Shown: one piece after another, positions 36,270-50,000 of the stretch | Layout: each line of letters begins with the position of its first letter | How positions within the stretch are numbered: position 1 is the first letter of the stretch | Origin: Chaetorhynchus papuensis | Lineage: Eukaryota > Chordata > Aves > Passeriformes > Rhipiduridae | NCBI GenBank assembly: GCA_013396525.1 | Contig: VWYX01000670.1 | Span: forward strand, 404,243-468,242 | Reading direction: 5' to 3' | Length of the DNA stretch: 64,000 nt | Program-made: the position numbers and the translations under genes | Notes under the pieces: generated by a model | Database searches by the model: none | Told to the model about the DNA's origin: nothing | Seen by the model: only the letters and a program-made list of their open reading frames with translations

Positions 36270-37891
36270 TGATCATGTAAGTAGCGAAGTTAAGGGATTT
36301 ATAAATAGCAAATTTTTGAATAAAGTATATACATTTTTAGGCTTTTTCTATAAACATATATATATAGTGCTCCTAGGAGAGACAAAGTAACTGTGTTCTA
36401 CATCACAATTTAGAACGTAAGATTAATTGATGTTACTCTAAAGGCCTTTCAGGTTTTTTCTTATGAATTTATACCCTACACAGTTAACACTTGCAAAGAT
36501 GTCTTTTCACATTAGCTCCTCTTTCAATGTACAAAACCATTTCACAGTACAGTTCAACAGCCTGCAGAGCAGTGAACAGGAAAGATGGCACTGCATGCTG
36601 AAACAGTAAGTGCAATGACAATGTAGAGCTTGTCTGTGGCGTGTGCTGCACTTCACCAAGAGACCTACAAACAGAGCACGAGGAACTGCTCAAGACACCA
36701 TCCTCAACCTCCCCGTCTGCAGCCGTGCCAGGGGCCTTCAGATGCACACCAATAAAAAACTATTTGAAGATACACTGCTCTCACAAAGGGAGTAACATTT
36801 TGCTTCAACAGTAAGACAATTATAGGTTAATAGGACTGCCATAACATAACACAGATAGGGCCAGGCACCGTATGATTCTGAGAACCTCCTGTAAAGTACT
36901 GTGCACTCAACTTCCACTTCTTTAAGGATTATTTTAATGTGAAATGAATATGTTCAGTACCTGTCAAAAGCACTCATCATTTCATAAGGTCAAGCTAATG
37001 ATGACCCAACTCAAACAACTCTGCATTAGCAGTAACCACATCCATTCAAAAACAAGCACAAAATTGATGATGCTCAGAAAAAAATACCAAAGGGCCCACA
37101 TTATTGTGAGTAATTTTTCAACTAATTTCACTTTTAAAACCCCATACAACTCTGTTTAACTACTTTTGGAGCAAGTTTCAAATGGAACAAATGGTGGTGA
37201 ATTTAAGTAAAAACAAAAAACCCAAAAACCTCACTCATGAAATTACCATGGGCTGAAGGATCATGATTAGCAAGCACTCCACTGCTCATGTGGGTTTTGA
37301 TAGTCTTTGCTCAAATAAAAGCTCTGGTCTTTACTATTCTGAGGGGAAAAAAAAAGAAAAGAAATGTGTTTTTTTAAATTACAGTTTAAAAATCCTAAAT
37401 ACAAAACACATGGATGCAATGGAACAAGTCTTCCCCCCATCTGTCTAGGGTTAAAGCATGTTTCACACCAAACTGAACATCAGTTGTCCCTTTAAAACAT
37501 CCAAGGGTCAAAATTAGGCTGGTCACAAATTATTCTGCTTCCTTAGGGACATCAACGAGATTAAAAGTGGAACGTACTGAGGTTATCCATTTTAGAAATC
37601 CCAGGCTTTGGTGGGATTACTCTTTTATTATTAAAAGAAATTCATTTCACATGCTGTGTGTTAGATAACTTCTGTGTGTCACGCAAAAGACAGTTTTCCA
37701 CATTTAGAATTGCTCACAACGAAGCCCTGAGGTAACTGCCTTTTTTCCAGGCAACAGTAATACAGTTCCTTTTGACATTTAATCATCCTTTTACAACCTA
37801 CTCTAGTATATGCAACTTTAAGCAGTCAATATTGATTATCAATTGTTCCCAAAGATGGGATCTGTCCAGTTTTTTTTTTGATTGTTTGTTT

Positions 37892-38010
37892 TTAGGATAA
37901 AGACTCAGCAGAACGGGCTAATTTGGGTGCAGTGTCTTCTAATGAAGCTTCAACTGAATTCCCCAGGTCTCCATTTTCATGTCCATCAATACTTGGCTTC
38001 TTATCAAACA
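37892..38010 (-). CDS. GOPC: GOPC exon 9: C-terminal tail
   Basis: Reads [19 protein letters not shown] and ends [13 protein letters not shown] before TAA (37892-37894). HENGDLG is conserved. The final ten residues do not resemble the LDDLHTLYHKKSY ending I recall from mammals. Acceptor is tttgcag. Confidence 0.93.
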
Positions 38011-41000
38011 CTGCAAATTAAAAAGAAAAATTATTTAAGGAAAGAAGCAATCTTGGGAAGGACAGATCAGTGATCCTTGTTTCGAAAACTGGAATGTTTG
38101 CTGAAATGACTACTAAAATTAAAGCTAACAGGTTTCTAGCAGAACATAGTATGGCAGGAAAAAAGGAACTGTTTCTTTACTTTTCTGATTTAAAAAATGT
38201 ATCTGAAGAAGCCAACAACATGAAGTGTTAAGGGGAATTAACAACTCCTAGTTCGGAGGTTGGAAAAGGTAAGAATAAATTTGAGTTTCAACCTTTGGGA
38301 AAAGATGACCATGAAAAAAGTTCATAAGTTAATTCAGTTAATTCAGTTGTACCTAAGTAAACCAGGCCAGCCAGTGAGGGACCAACCAGATGAACTGACA
38401 GTCTATTAGTAGGTTAATTGAATTGACAGCAGATTAATTTTACAGTGAATATAAAACCAGTATTTTCCAGAAATTGGTTTGCATATTGAGACTTCAGAAT
38501 TAAACTTCATGTAACACATTTTAGAAGGTTTACCTTGTGAAGGTTTGACATCCACATTTCCATCTTTCCTATTAGAACTTGAATTTGCACCTTCTTCCAA
38601 CTCATCAAGATATAAACGGTACCGGTGTCCACTCTCATCCTCGTATTCTACATTTTCATCATCAGAATCAACTTCTGGAGCAACATACACTACTTCAAAT
38701 TCGATTTCGCCTCTCTAAAATGCAGCAGAAAGTACAAATTTATTTACTGCTGCACAGCTACCCAGCAGGATAACCAAGATGAGTTAGGTTATTAAACAAA
38801 TAACATTTTACCATTGTGAACATATTTACAGCTGTGTTGAACATTTTGGATAGGTATCTGAGTTAAGTTTTTACTGACTAAAGTAGTACAGCTCTATAGC
38901 TAAGCTTTACCACAACTACCCGAATTTCTTATATGCCAGTACATTTCAAACAGGGATTTCTAAAGAGGAAGTTTCCTGATAAATTAAGCACACCTTTCAA
39001 CTGTCTGAAAATGGGAAGCAAGGCAGGAGGAAGATTCTAGACCACAAAGCACTTGAAAAACATTTTTTGGCTGGAGCTGTTCAGTCATAAGAGTAAAACG
39101 TATGTTACTCAATAGTTACTTCTGTGGAGCAATACAATGAAATTATTTCCATCAGCCTTACTGAATAATGATTAGCCAATACATGTGTTTAACTGAACCA
39201 CAACTGACCCAGCATTTTTCTCCTTAAATTGCAAAACATAAGAGGATTAAGTGTAAGGTGACAGAACCTCAAGAATCATTGTAGCTTAGCATTACACTGT
39301 ACTTAACAGCAAACACTAAAATTCAAGGTAATTCAACAGGCAGAACACAGGAAGCACCTAAACGTGCTGATGGATAACAGGTCCAAACTGACCTGCTGGG
39401 AAAGAATAGTCACAGCTTCTTTATGCTTGGCATCTCTTAGATTAACTCCGTTTACTGCCAGAATAGCATCACCAACATGCAGTCCTCCACATCGATCAGC
39501 AGGCTGCCCAGGATGGATTTCAGAGATCAGTATTGGAACACCATGCTCCTTCCCACCCTATTAAAAAAAATTAAAAAAACAATAACAAATTTTAATTAAC
39601 TGAGATGCCTTTTAACATTAAATTGTCATTCAGATAGTAGCTCCTAAAGTGCTTATCTCAACTTCTATTTTAGAAAATTAGAAATCATTCTTCAAACAAA
39701 GAATGTTTAAGAATGCATGAGCTGCTTCCCTTAATTCTTCTCCCCACAGAAGAATGGAAAATTTCAAGCATGTACTCAGAGTTAAAGAAGGCAATTCTGA
39801 ATACTAATAAACCCATACAATCATATACAAACTAATGAAAAGCAGAAAACCTCATTAAAAAAGGCATATCAGGCACCATTTTGACTTGTAAGAAACAGTA
39901 TTCATACTTAGAATAAAAGTTTAATAGTCAAAATTTTCCAAATTTGTTGTAAAAAGTTTACACAGCTTTTGTTAGGTGAGAGATGCCAATACAGATACTT
40001 TAAAAAAAAGTTACAATCACAGCAGCTAAGCTTTGGAGGTCAGGTCTCAGATTGCCTCTGCTCTTCTAAACACTTACACCTGGAATCACCAATGGCTAAT
40101 CTGCTGAAGTGCCTATATCCTACACCTAAGTCAAAATTGTAAGTTTAACATAAAGTAGCAATTATCTATTTCATAATCTATCAAAATGAGTCTTGAAGTC
40201 CTCTGATCATAGTGATGGATTTAAGTATGCTTTTTTCTTGTGTTCTAACAACACATTTACAGATCCACACAGTTTACAGAAGTAGGAATACAAACTTGCT
40301 GCTTCTGTGTCATAGAAAATAAATGCAAATATTTACTGTGATTGAAATTCCTAGTCCTTCATGGTCTTCTTTAACTAGCAGAACTTTTCTGATTGGACCA
40401 ACACCTTGACTCTTCTTTAAGGCATCAGGATCCTAGTTAGATAAAAAACAAACATAGCACAAACATAAATGTGTGAACCAAAACCGATATGTTTCAGCAT
40501 TTTGAGTTTTTGTTATTATATACAGGCAGCGTTATGAGTAACAGAGTTTTAGACTAGCTCCAGGCAGGACAAACTTACAGTGCCCCTTTACAGAAAGGGT
40601 ATGAAATCAGAAAAGATTCCTCATTATGCACCCCTGATGAGAATAATTATTTAAATTAGTTCAGTGCTGATTAATGCACAACAGAGAACTTAACTTCAAA
40701 AGAAGGAAATCAGCCACATATTGAAAATATTAAGGGACTACATGAGAAGTGCTGATCACTGCTGAAATGTTACATGATGTAAATTCATCTTAAAAGTAAC
40801 CAAATGACAGAAGATGATGTAATACACTCCCAAGGAAGAGGTTGCTTGCTTGAGTTTATTTTTATTGTAATAAAAATAAACCACACCAAAAGCCATTGAA
40901 CACAAATCTAAAAGAGAGATCAAATAAATCAATGTTTGTTTTTCCCTTGTGTTAAGTCACTGATGCCATCATGCATACCCTTAGAATCACAAATACACAT

Positions 41001-44000
41001 ATTTGTCCACCAATGTTTTATATGCAATTAGCAACATAAGTGGCAAGACCCATCTGACCAACTAAGGTATTTAGAACAGATCAAAGTAAAGGACTTTGCT
41101 GAAAATGTTTGGGTTTACACACTGAACACTGGGGTGATTAACAGGACATGTGCCAAGCTGGGTGAGTTCTACCAATGACACTCACAGTGAAATGCTGTTT
41201 AAAGGTTTTGTTTTAAAAAGTACCTTTAGGAGGAAAAGAAACCTACAAATAATTATTCTATAGTGTGTCAATTTATGTAGCCTTTAAAAAAAAAGAAATT
41301 AAAATCAATTTCAGTTCAAGCTAATCCTAAAACCTTTACTCTTGGTTTTTGTAAATAAGCTAGAACCACATTTTGAAACCTAGGTTACAAAATTCTGCTG
41401 TTAAAGTTGTATTTATACACAAAAACATATATATTTATATGTATAAATAGGTCAGTTTCGTAGGTAAGTCAAAGGAATTGTATCATCTTCTGTGGTCATT
41501 TAGAGGGATCTGCTATTCAGCACAGAACTGTCCTTCAGCATATAAAGGAAAACATATTTGTAAGTGACATTTGAAAAAAACACAGTACAGAAGTGAAAAC
41601 AATCACAAAGATGAAGAAGTAACTCATGTCTGTAAATCAAGGAGGAATGGCTCATCTTTTCAACTTACATGTCCTGGTGGGGCTTGCATTGGTCGTTTGA
41701 GGTCATTCCGACCTCGACAAGCTCTAATAACAGTTTTGTGACGGTGAAGGTGGATTTCTGCTTCCAGCTGATTCCACAGCTTGTCGTGAGCAGGGCCTTT
41801 CATATCTCGGCCCAGTAACTGAATCTGCTGGACCCTACATGGTGACAAAGAGAGTAAAATAATGCTGTATTACAGCTGAAAGAGCAATGCACTGTAGGAC
41901 TCATACACTTCGTGTGGCTACAGCACATGGTCATGCAGCAAGCAGTGCAAGAACCCTGGGGATTTTTACTTCTTCCTTTTGTTAATTAACTGGAAACGTG
42001 AGACTTTTCCTACTTAGTCTTAACCTTGAACCTGCCTCTAGGGATGCAAAGGAAGGAAACAACAACAAACATCTCATGCTAAGGGACATGGATTGACTTC
42101 ACATACCTTCCAGCTAGCTCCTTATCTAAATACTTGGCTGCCAATCTTGCTCCATAAACCTCAGCCTGAAGCACAGCTATGTGTCTACGGAGGGCTTCAT
42201 TCTCCTTCCTCAGCAACTTCACCTCAGCTTCCAGTTGAGCTTCTTTCACTTTTTCCTTCTTGTTAGCTTCAAGTTCTCTCTCCTTTACAATGACAAAAAA
42301 AAACCAAACAAAACCAAACAAGAAAAAAAAAGTTAAAAAGCTTTTATCCAAGTTAGTAATGAAAGAGCACTTACTGTTTCTGCATACACAGTCTGAAATT
42401 ATCCTCCTGTGTACAAGACATGCATGCAAGAAAAGAAATAAAAAAGAAAGCGGGGACTCTGGCACTACAGCTAGTGGTTTGCATACTATCCTATACAAAG
42501 GTGGCAAAATTTAAGTAGCCTGAATATCATCCTTACATTTTCGTGTCTTGCAAATGGGAGATTCAAAGTTAAACAATCCAATTTTTAAAATGAAAGAGGA
42601 ACTATGAAGCCGCTAAATAATTCAATTTAACCAAATTCTTTAACTATTATGATGATGATGACATGGAAACTTAAATCCATATGTCGTTAAAATGACAATT
42701 ATTTTCATGCAAACAACCAAGAAATGTCCACCCAGAGACATTTCCAGATTCTGAAAACCACATAAATAAAGCCAGGGATTCTACACATACAGATGCCCAC
42801 CCTGACAAACCTAAAAGAAAATTAGTGCAAAATAGCTATGTTAAAAAAACCCCAACCAAACAACAACCAAACAAAACAAAACCCACACTAAACCCACACT
42901 TTAGGCAAGCTATCTCCCTGTGCCTTACCCCCTGAAAAAGGAATTATGGAAATGAGTCCCACATTGCTCCATCCCAAATGTACAGAAACTGCACAGTCAT
43001 TACCTTTTCTAATACCCACAGTACTGGTGCAAAAGGAATTAGATTGCTAATCTACAAAACCTATTTTAAGGAGATCATGCTTGTTTAGTTGTATCTTTTA
43101 CATCTTGCTCTGCATCCCTTTTACGAAGTAGGGGAAAACTCCCACGACAAACCAGGAAAATAGTAGATACGTGGTCTAATACTGTTTCCTTTAAAAAATG
43201 GCTGTCAACTGAAACAGCAATAAAAACTAAGTTCACCGTAATGCGTTTTTTGAAGACATCTGGAGTACCCAAAATAACCCTTTCTCTGTACCTGTACCAA
43301 TTGTTAAACAAACAAAGGAAGTGCCACTAAAGAAGCAACAGGACAGATAGGAAATTTTACAGAACTGGCAAGACAAATCTGTTATCAAATTGTGAATACA
43401 CTATTCACTATTCCAAGCCTGGATATAAAACCATTAATATGGTCAATATTGCCACGTTTGAGAAATTAAACAAGGTTGGTCCTTCCAAATGGAGTTGTTT
43501 CCACAATACATATATGGAAGTATTTATTGACTTGGCCAGAAGGTCAGCTCTGAATTTGGTGGATTCTACTATCTCCCTCATCTGTTAAATACTTCTATCA
43601 CTTTAGAAGAATAGAGTACACACGTGCACATGTTGGTCAAGAATTGCCCAGCACAGTGCTCAGGAGGAGCGGCTCAAAGATTATTTGAAATCACTGGCAC
43701 TTCACTTCCTGCAATTCCCACGATGACCCACGTTCAGATCAAGTTTGGCCCATATGCATGTTAGAAAATGTCACACAAAGCCAGTTCTGGTCTCTGGCCT
43801 TGGAGCTAGGGTTGTCCTGTGAGAATGACCCTGCAGCAAATCTCTTTCTGAACTGCAGGATCACTCCTAAGCCAAGAACTTTGACTAATCTACATTTCAA
43901 GAATAGGAGTTTCTAAGATTATACCAATTCTTTCTATTATTGTTTTGGTCTTGGGCTATTTTAATTACAAGAATTCAAGAGTGCCACTATGCTGTGCTGT

Positions 44001-47000
44001 CTTTGCCACACACTTGAGGAGCAGGAATGGTCACAGTTCAGACATAACACCTGTTTTACAGTAGCTGCAAAGTCCATACAGAGATACAGTGATCCTGTTA
44101 GCTCTGTTCCTATTATCAATATTGCATTAACGTGCTCTAAACAGTATAGGCTCCCTGTTTGGTCACTTTTAGAACATCTTTTATTTGACAAATATAAAAA
44201 GACAAAGACTAGAATTTAAGACAGACACATTCCAACCTCCCTCAGAAAAGTGAATTGCTGAAGTGATCAAAGATTCTTGATTACACCAGCAAATTTCATG
44301 CAGCACATTTTACAGTATTTGTACAAAGCAGCCATCTTAAACACCCTCATCCAGACTCATATTTTCCATTGATTTTCTCTGAATTTGGTTTGTCATTTAA
44401 ATTAAAAAGGAAGCCAAATGTTACATTTCTAAGTAAAATCACTTTCAGTCATGCATTTTAAACGTTACACCTAAAATAAAAGGCAAATGCAATCCCATGG
44501 AAGTGTTTTCTTCCTATTTTCTCCATTATGATGATTGCTCTTCTGGGACTGAGGTGGAAAATTACACCCAGAAGCCAATCTTCTATAGACTCTCTCCAAC
44601 TGATCACCACATGAATTAAAAAAAATTAAAAGGTTTGCAATACAGAATCTCTGAGGATGTACTGAAAGAGCACGTACTGTTTTGAATGACTGTCAAAAGA
44701 TTAGACAAAAGTCTCAAAAATGTTTAAAGAAATCAAGGAACTTAAGATATAGAAGAGTTTCATTCTCTCTAGTGTTCATAGTATGGCATAGGTTCTGAAA
44801 ACAGAAAATGTATTCTCTGTTGGTAATATAAAAAAATAAATAAATAAACCAAAAATGCGACAGCAAGGTTGAAGACTAAAGCTTAGTCACCAGCTATCCT
44901 GTGGCTTTTCAAAAAGCCAAATACTGAGTAACAATAATGAAGCATATAACATAATAAAAGTAGAAAAGCTGTTTAAAAACCTTTCAAGTCTATCACTATG
45001 AAAAGGTAAGTCAAGTTTGCTTTGCTTTTTCTTTGTATCTATGTATTATTGCGTTCATACGCTTTTGGCTGTTACACCAGCCAGTTAAATCATACCCATG
45101 AAAAAACAAGAAAAGGGAAAAAAAGGAAAAATGGAAGGATTTTTTTTAAAAACACAACATGCAGAGTACTTCATATTACACTTATAGATGTGTACAGTGT
45201 TAATGCTTGAGAAATTGTATAACACCTTAACATTTTTTGAGACACTGCCAGAACAATCTTTCAGAACGTCACGTTGCCAGATATCACCCCAAACTAGCTG
45301 TAGCAATAATAAATAGAACACATACATATTTAGGAAAGAGGGCACCACATCTAAAAGAAAAATTAAAATGCAAAGGAAATTCTTTACACAGCATCCTGCC
45401 AACTGTTGGGAAGAAGGAACAAGCCAGATCTGTTTTGCCAGTTTCTGAGGGCAACATATATATATAAGTTGTTGCACAAAACAAAAGCACTGCTTAAACA
45501 TAAAAAAAAATGGCAATCAGCATACTTACCATTTCATCCACAGAAAGGACAGACTTAAGACAGAAGAAAAGAGTTCCATAATTAGAGAAACAGGAAATAG
45601 GAACTTCAAGAAAATCCAACAACATAAATTACTTACTCCAAAAGGACTTCACCAGCAGACTGTGTATTTCATTAGTTGGCATAAGAACAAGCACACTGCT
45701 ACAATTTTATATAGCAACAGTTTTGCTATTTTGCAGTGGAATTTATTAAAAACCTTATTAAAAACTTAACCTTGCTGTCGTATTGAAAACAATACTTTCT
45801 CCTAAAATATCAAGAATCTCCAAAAAGAATAACAAGATAATACAATATACGTGAAAGAACCACAGAAAAATCCATTCTATAATATAACACTATACAGATA
45901 ATAGATTTTTTCCTTTCAGAAAGAACAACATAATTTGAGTTACAAGAGGGACATAAAGGACAGGCAGAAGTATCAGAAAACACATCAAGTGCAAAAATGC
46001 AAAAAAAAGAAAAAAAAATCAACCAGGCAACCTCATACTCTCACAAAGAGTTATTATGATTGCACTAAGAAAATTCACCACTCCTAAAAATGGATTTGGC
46101 CTAAACTGCACAACTATCAATTGCTTAGCAACCTAAATATCTTAAAATGTCCCAGTTCACCACTATATACAATTTTACAGATTACAGAGTATATATTTAT
46201 GCTAAGAATCTAAAGAGTCTACATACAAAATAAGAGTACCTGTCCCTCAAGAAAGCAGGAAGTCAACTAGTACAGAGCTTTATTTCCCCATTGCACATTC
46301 TGTTGACACAGTTCTTTTTTGCCCTCAGAGACCTTCTGACTGCCAGAAGGTCAGCACAACAGTTTTTATTTACCCAAACATCAGAGGTCCCATTTTATGG
46401 TCATTTAAGGGGCCTCAGTTTTGCTTGTTCTAACTTTGCACACTTTCATAGCTTTCTTTATCTAGAAGAGTTTAAAGTTGAGCTTCTGTCCATTAAAGCT
46501 ATGAATTCCCTAAAGACAAAAACAAAACACTAGTCCTCATATTTATTAAAAGGAAAAACTAAAGGAAATTGAGCAGGGAGTATCAGTCTAAGCTGTTAAT
46601 AAAGTTCAATTTCAACACAGATAAACCTGAACCAATGTATGCAGAATGTATTTATTGTAACCTGTGGGAAGAAGACTGCTGTCAATGGCATGGAAATTTA
46701 ATATATCTTTAGAAAACATTTATACAAGGTAAGAAGAAACAAAAAGCTTAAAAGTATTGGTCTCTGTGTTAGCCAGAAGTTAAGCCTAACTAACAAAATT
46801 TGGGGACCAAAATTGCTCACAGTGATGTGTTAACTTAAAAAATTTGCTCCATGTAAACCTGTAGTTTAACACTTACAAAATTTTGGAGTTATTAAACTAA
46901 TGCTTATTTAAAAGCCATGAGAATCATTTAGAGCTCTAAATAAACTTCACCATACTGTAGCTATAATTCAGTACAGAATAAATTATGTGTGGACAATCCA

Positions 47001-50000
47001 GAAAATGTTGCTCTTATACTGAATATACAGCTATGTAGCCCTAGGAAGACAGCTCTAATCAATTACAGCTTTTGAATCTGAAACACAAAAAAATTTGGGC
47101 TACTCCTGTTGTTCTGTGATTAGCCTAGACATCCTTTAAGACTTCTAGTCTACTACTGTGTTTTATTGTACATTAATTAACAGGACAAAATAGCAGAACA
47201 GACAAATGTTCCACATATGTTGGGAGTAGGTATTTGCAACCAAACTGTGAAGCAATTTTAGAAAATCAGATAGACTTTGATTCATGCCAACAGTTAGAAA
47301 CCACATGTATACAACACTACTTTTTTAATTTACTAAGTCATAGTATTAGAGCCTGAATCTGTAGTGTGGCTAGTAACAAGACAGTCTGTGCTCTGTCTAT
47401 CAGTCAATGCCATCTAATAGCATAGATTAATTATTTTTAACTTTTGGTGGGCTTTATAAAGGTCTGAGTTTTTAAAAAGTGTGTAGTTTATCGAGTTCTT
47501 CTATTACAGACTTCTATTATCTTTTGCAACTTCAGTCTGAAGAAAAGCTTTATAAATCACAAAAATATTTTCTTATTTTACTTTGCCAAACAACTAAAAA
47601 TGGTTTCTTTAAAAATAACTTCTTAAATCCTTATTCTTTCTTCCGATATTATTTATGTTACTTTTAATGGTTGCTAATAATCAACTATAAATGTTATTGA
47701 GAAGCAAAAAAGTTAGTATTTTTAACATGAAAATTTGTAATCACCTTATTTACACCTTCCAAGGAAGAACTTCAGCCAGGAGAGGAAGAATAATATAATC
47801 CCACATTCAAGTTGCCATACTCACCAGTTTTGCCTTAATAGCCCCAGAGTCAACATTCTGACCAGTCTTGGCATGTAGCTGAAGCTGAACAGCGTGGAGC
47901 TGCAAAAGCTGATCGTGCACTTCCTTTTCCAACACTGCTTTCTCTGCCTGTGTTTCTGTCAGTTCAGACTTCAGATCAACCAGCTGTGCCTGTGAAGATA
48001 TAATCCATCATAGTAATGAGAGCAAGGATTAAATGGGGTCACCAGAACTGTGACACATAACAGCATTTGCTGGTACACGGTGGAATACAGGTTAAGAGTA
48101 CCTGCTGTCACACATTCCTCTGTAGCCCAGCTTTAACTCTGGATCATTTGCAGGATTTTCTCCCCAGCTGCCAAAATTCATGCACCCACAGAACAGGCAT
48201 CAAACAACAATATTGCCAAAAGTAACAACAGCTGAGCTTTCCCTCATGCAGACAGTGGCATGTGATCCTGATGTCCACTCCAAAACAGGCAATGACATTA
48301 AACCTATGTAGGATTTACACCCTTACCAATGTAAACACAATTTTAAATTGTAGAATTATTAAACGTTACTGAAAAAAAATTGCTCAAAGCAAAACAACAA
48401 TTATTTACCCAATGCTGAAGTCAAATAATCCTGTTTACAGCTGGTCTATTATCCACAGTTTAACTGAAATAGCAAATTAGTTGGGTAAACCAGAAGCCAT
48501 GAAATGCCCCTAAAAAGCATATGTAGAAAACAAGAAATAAATATTAACTCTTGAAAAAGTGGTTTTGAAACATTTTAAAAACAATTTTCATGTAGGGTTT
48601 ATATCTGGAATGAAAGAACAAATACTAACATGTTTACCAAGTTACTCGTTATCCTTAAGTTCAAGTAGCATTTTATAAGATAAGCTACATTTAGATAAGC
48701 TTTACGGCTACTATTTGCCAAAAAAACCCCAGAATATGATTTCAGGGGATTTTTACGTAAATTCCCAGAGTATATTTTTGCATCCAAAAGATTCAGAACT
48801 AAAGACCAAAATGAAAAAGTGACTAATTCTTTAAAAAAGCCTTCTCATATTAAACCAGGGAATTTTAGGTATTTTAACAACATTACACAAACATTCAAAT
48901 TAACAGTGAATCTCAAGTTGCAAGGCAACTTGCCATAAAATGTCTGTATGTGTTAATGAAAAACAAGCAGGAAGGATTTGACTGTCAGTGGGGAGTATTT
49001 ACTGGGTCTAACTTCAGGTACATAGCTTAGATGGACAGTCTCCTCAAGCTTCCAGAGTAATTCAGAGATAAGGAAGCACTTCCAGAGGTGATTCAGAGCA
49101 CCCAGAGTGCAACTGATGGGATGGATCAAGCCAACCTCCAGCATGTGGCTGCCAAGAAGAACAATCTCCCTTCCAGGCTCTTGGCTATGCCCTTTAGTCC
49201 CACATCTCTGGGACTGAACAGAGCAGAACTACCTCCCCCTGTCCCTTGAGGTGGAGTCTGAACAGATCAGGCCAGCACTTACTTTTTGCCAAAGAAACAG
49301 AGCTGCATGCATTTTCACCTTCCAACTGCCAGAATGGCAAAAAAAATTGAAAAATTTGCAAACCCTTGAAGAACTCTAAAGCAGAAACTGCCTTTTACAG
49401 TAAGATGATACTTAAAATACTACAGAGCCAAATAATTTCAGAGAAATGTTGCCCCCAGTGACGAGCCACAGTTAAAGTCTCTCTGCTGTGGTTTACCTAC
49501 CCTCTAACAAAAGCAGACACACACCTGAACTAACACAGCAAATGAAAATATCACCAGCACAAAACCTGATGATATAGTACAGAGCAGATAACAGAGACCT
49601 TAATAATGAAGGCATAGTTTGACCCAGTCACAGTTTTACATAATGTGTAACAATATTTTGTTATTATTACATACTGTGTATTATTAGGTCTACTTTTAAA
49701 AAAATAAGACCTCTACTGTCTTGCTCCTTTCTAACAGCTAACATGCTGACTTTTATTGCTTTTTTATATACACACACATTCTCTCTCATCCACTCTAATT
49801 CAAAAGACCTGCAGAATGGCAAAGTGGCAGAACAGCTAAATTAGACCAACTTAATATTGTCCAGCCTCACCGAGTAGAGAAAGGCAATCGGAGTTCTGGT
49901 GGGAAGAAAAAACAAATTTATTTCCCTGTGCAAATTACAAAGCAGCAAGAATGATGGCCACCAGCTTTGCAGGACGAATGAAGCCCCAAAAAAATTACAA

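Larger units (their letters stand above)
34600..37891 (-). other. GOPC: Probable GOPC 3' UTR
   Basis: Non-coding AT-rich sequence after the stop. On the minus strand AATAAA occurs at 37629-37624, 36102-36097, 35058-35053 and 34627-34622. The last would give about 3.3 kb, near the long 3' UTR known for mammalian GOPC. The end point is a guess from signals. It contains a CA repeat at 36241-36269. Confidence 0.4.
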
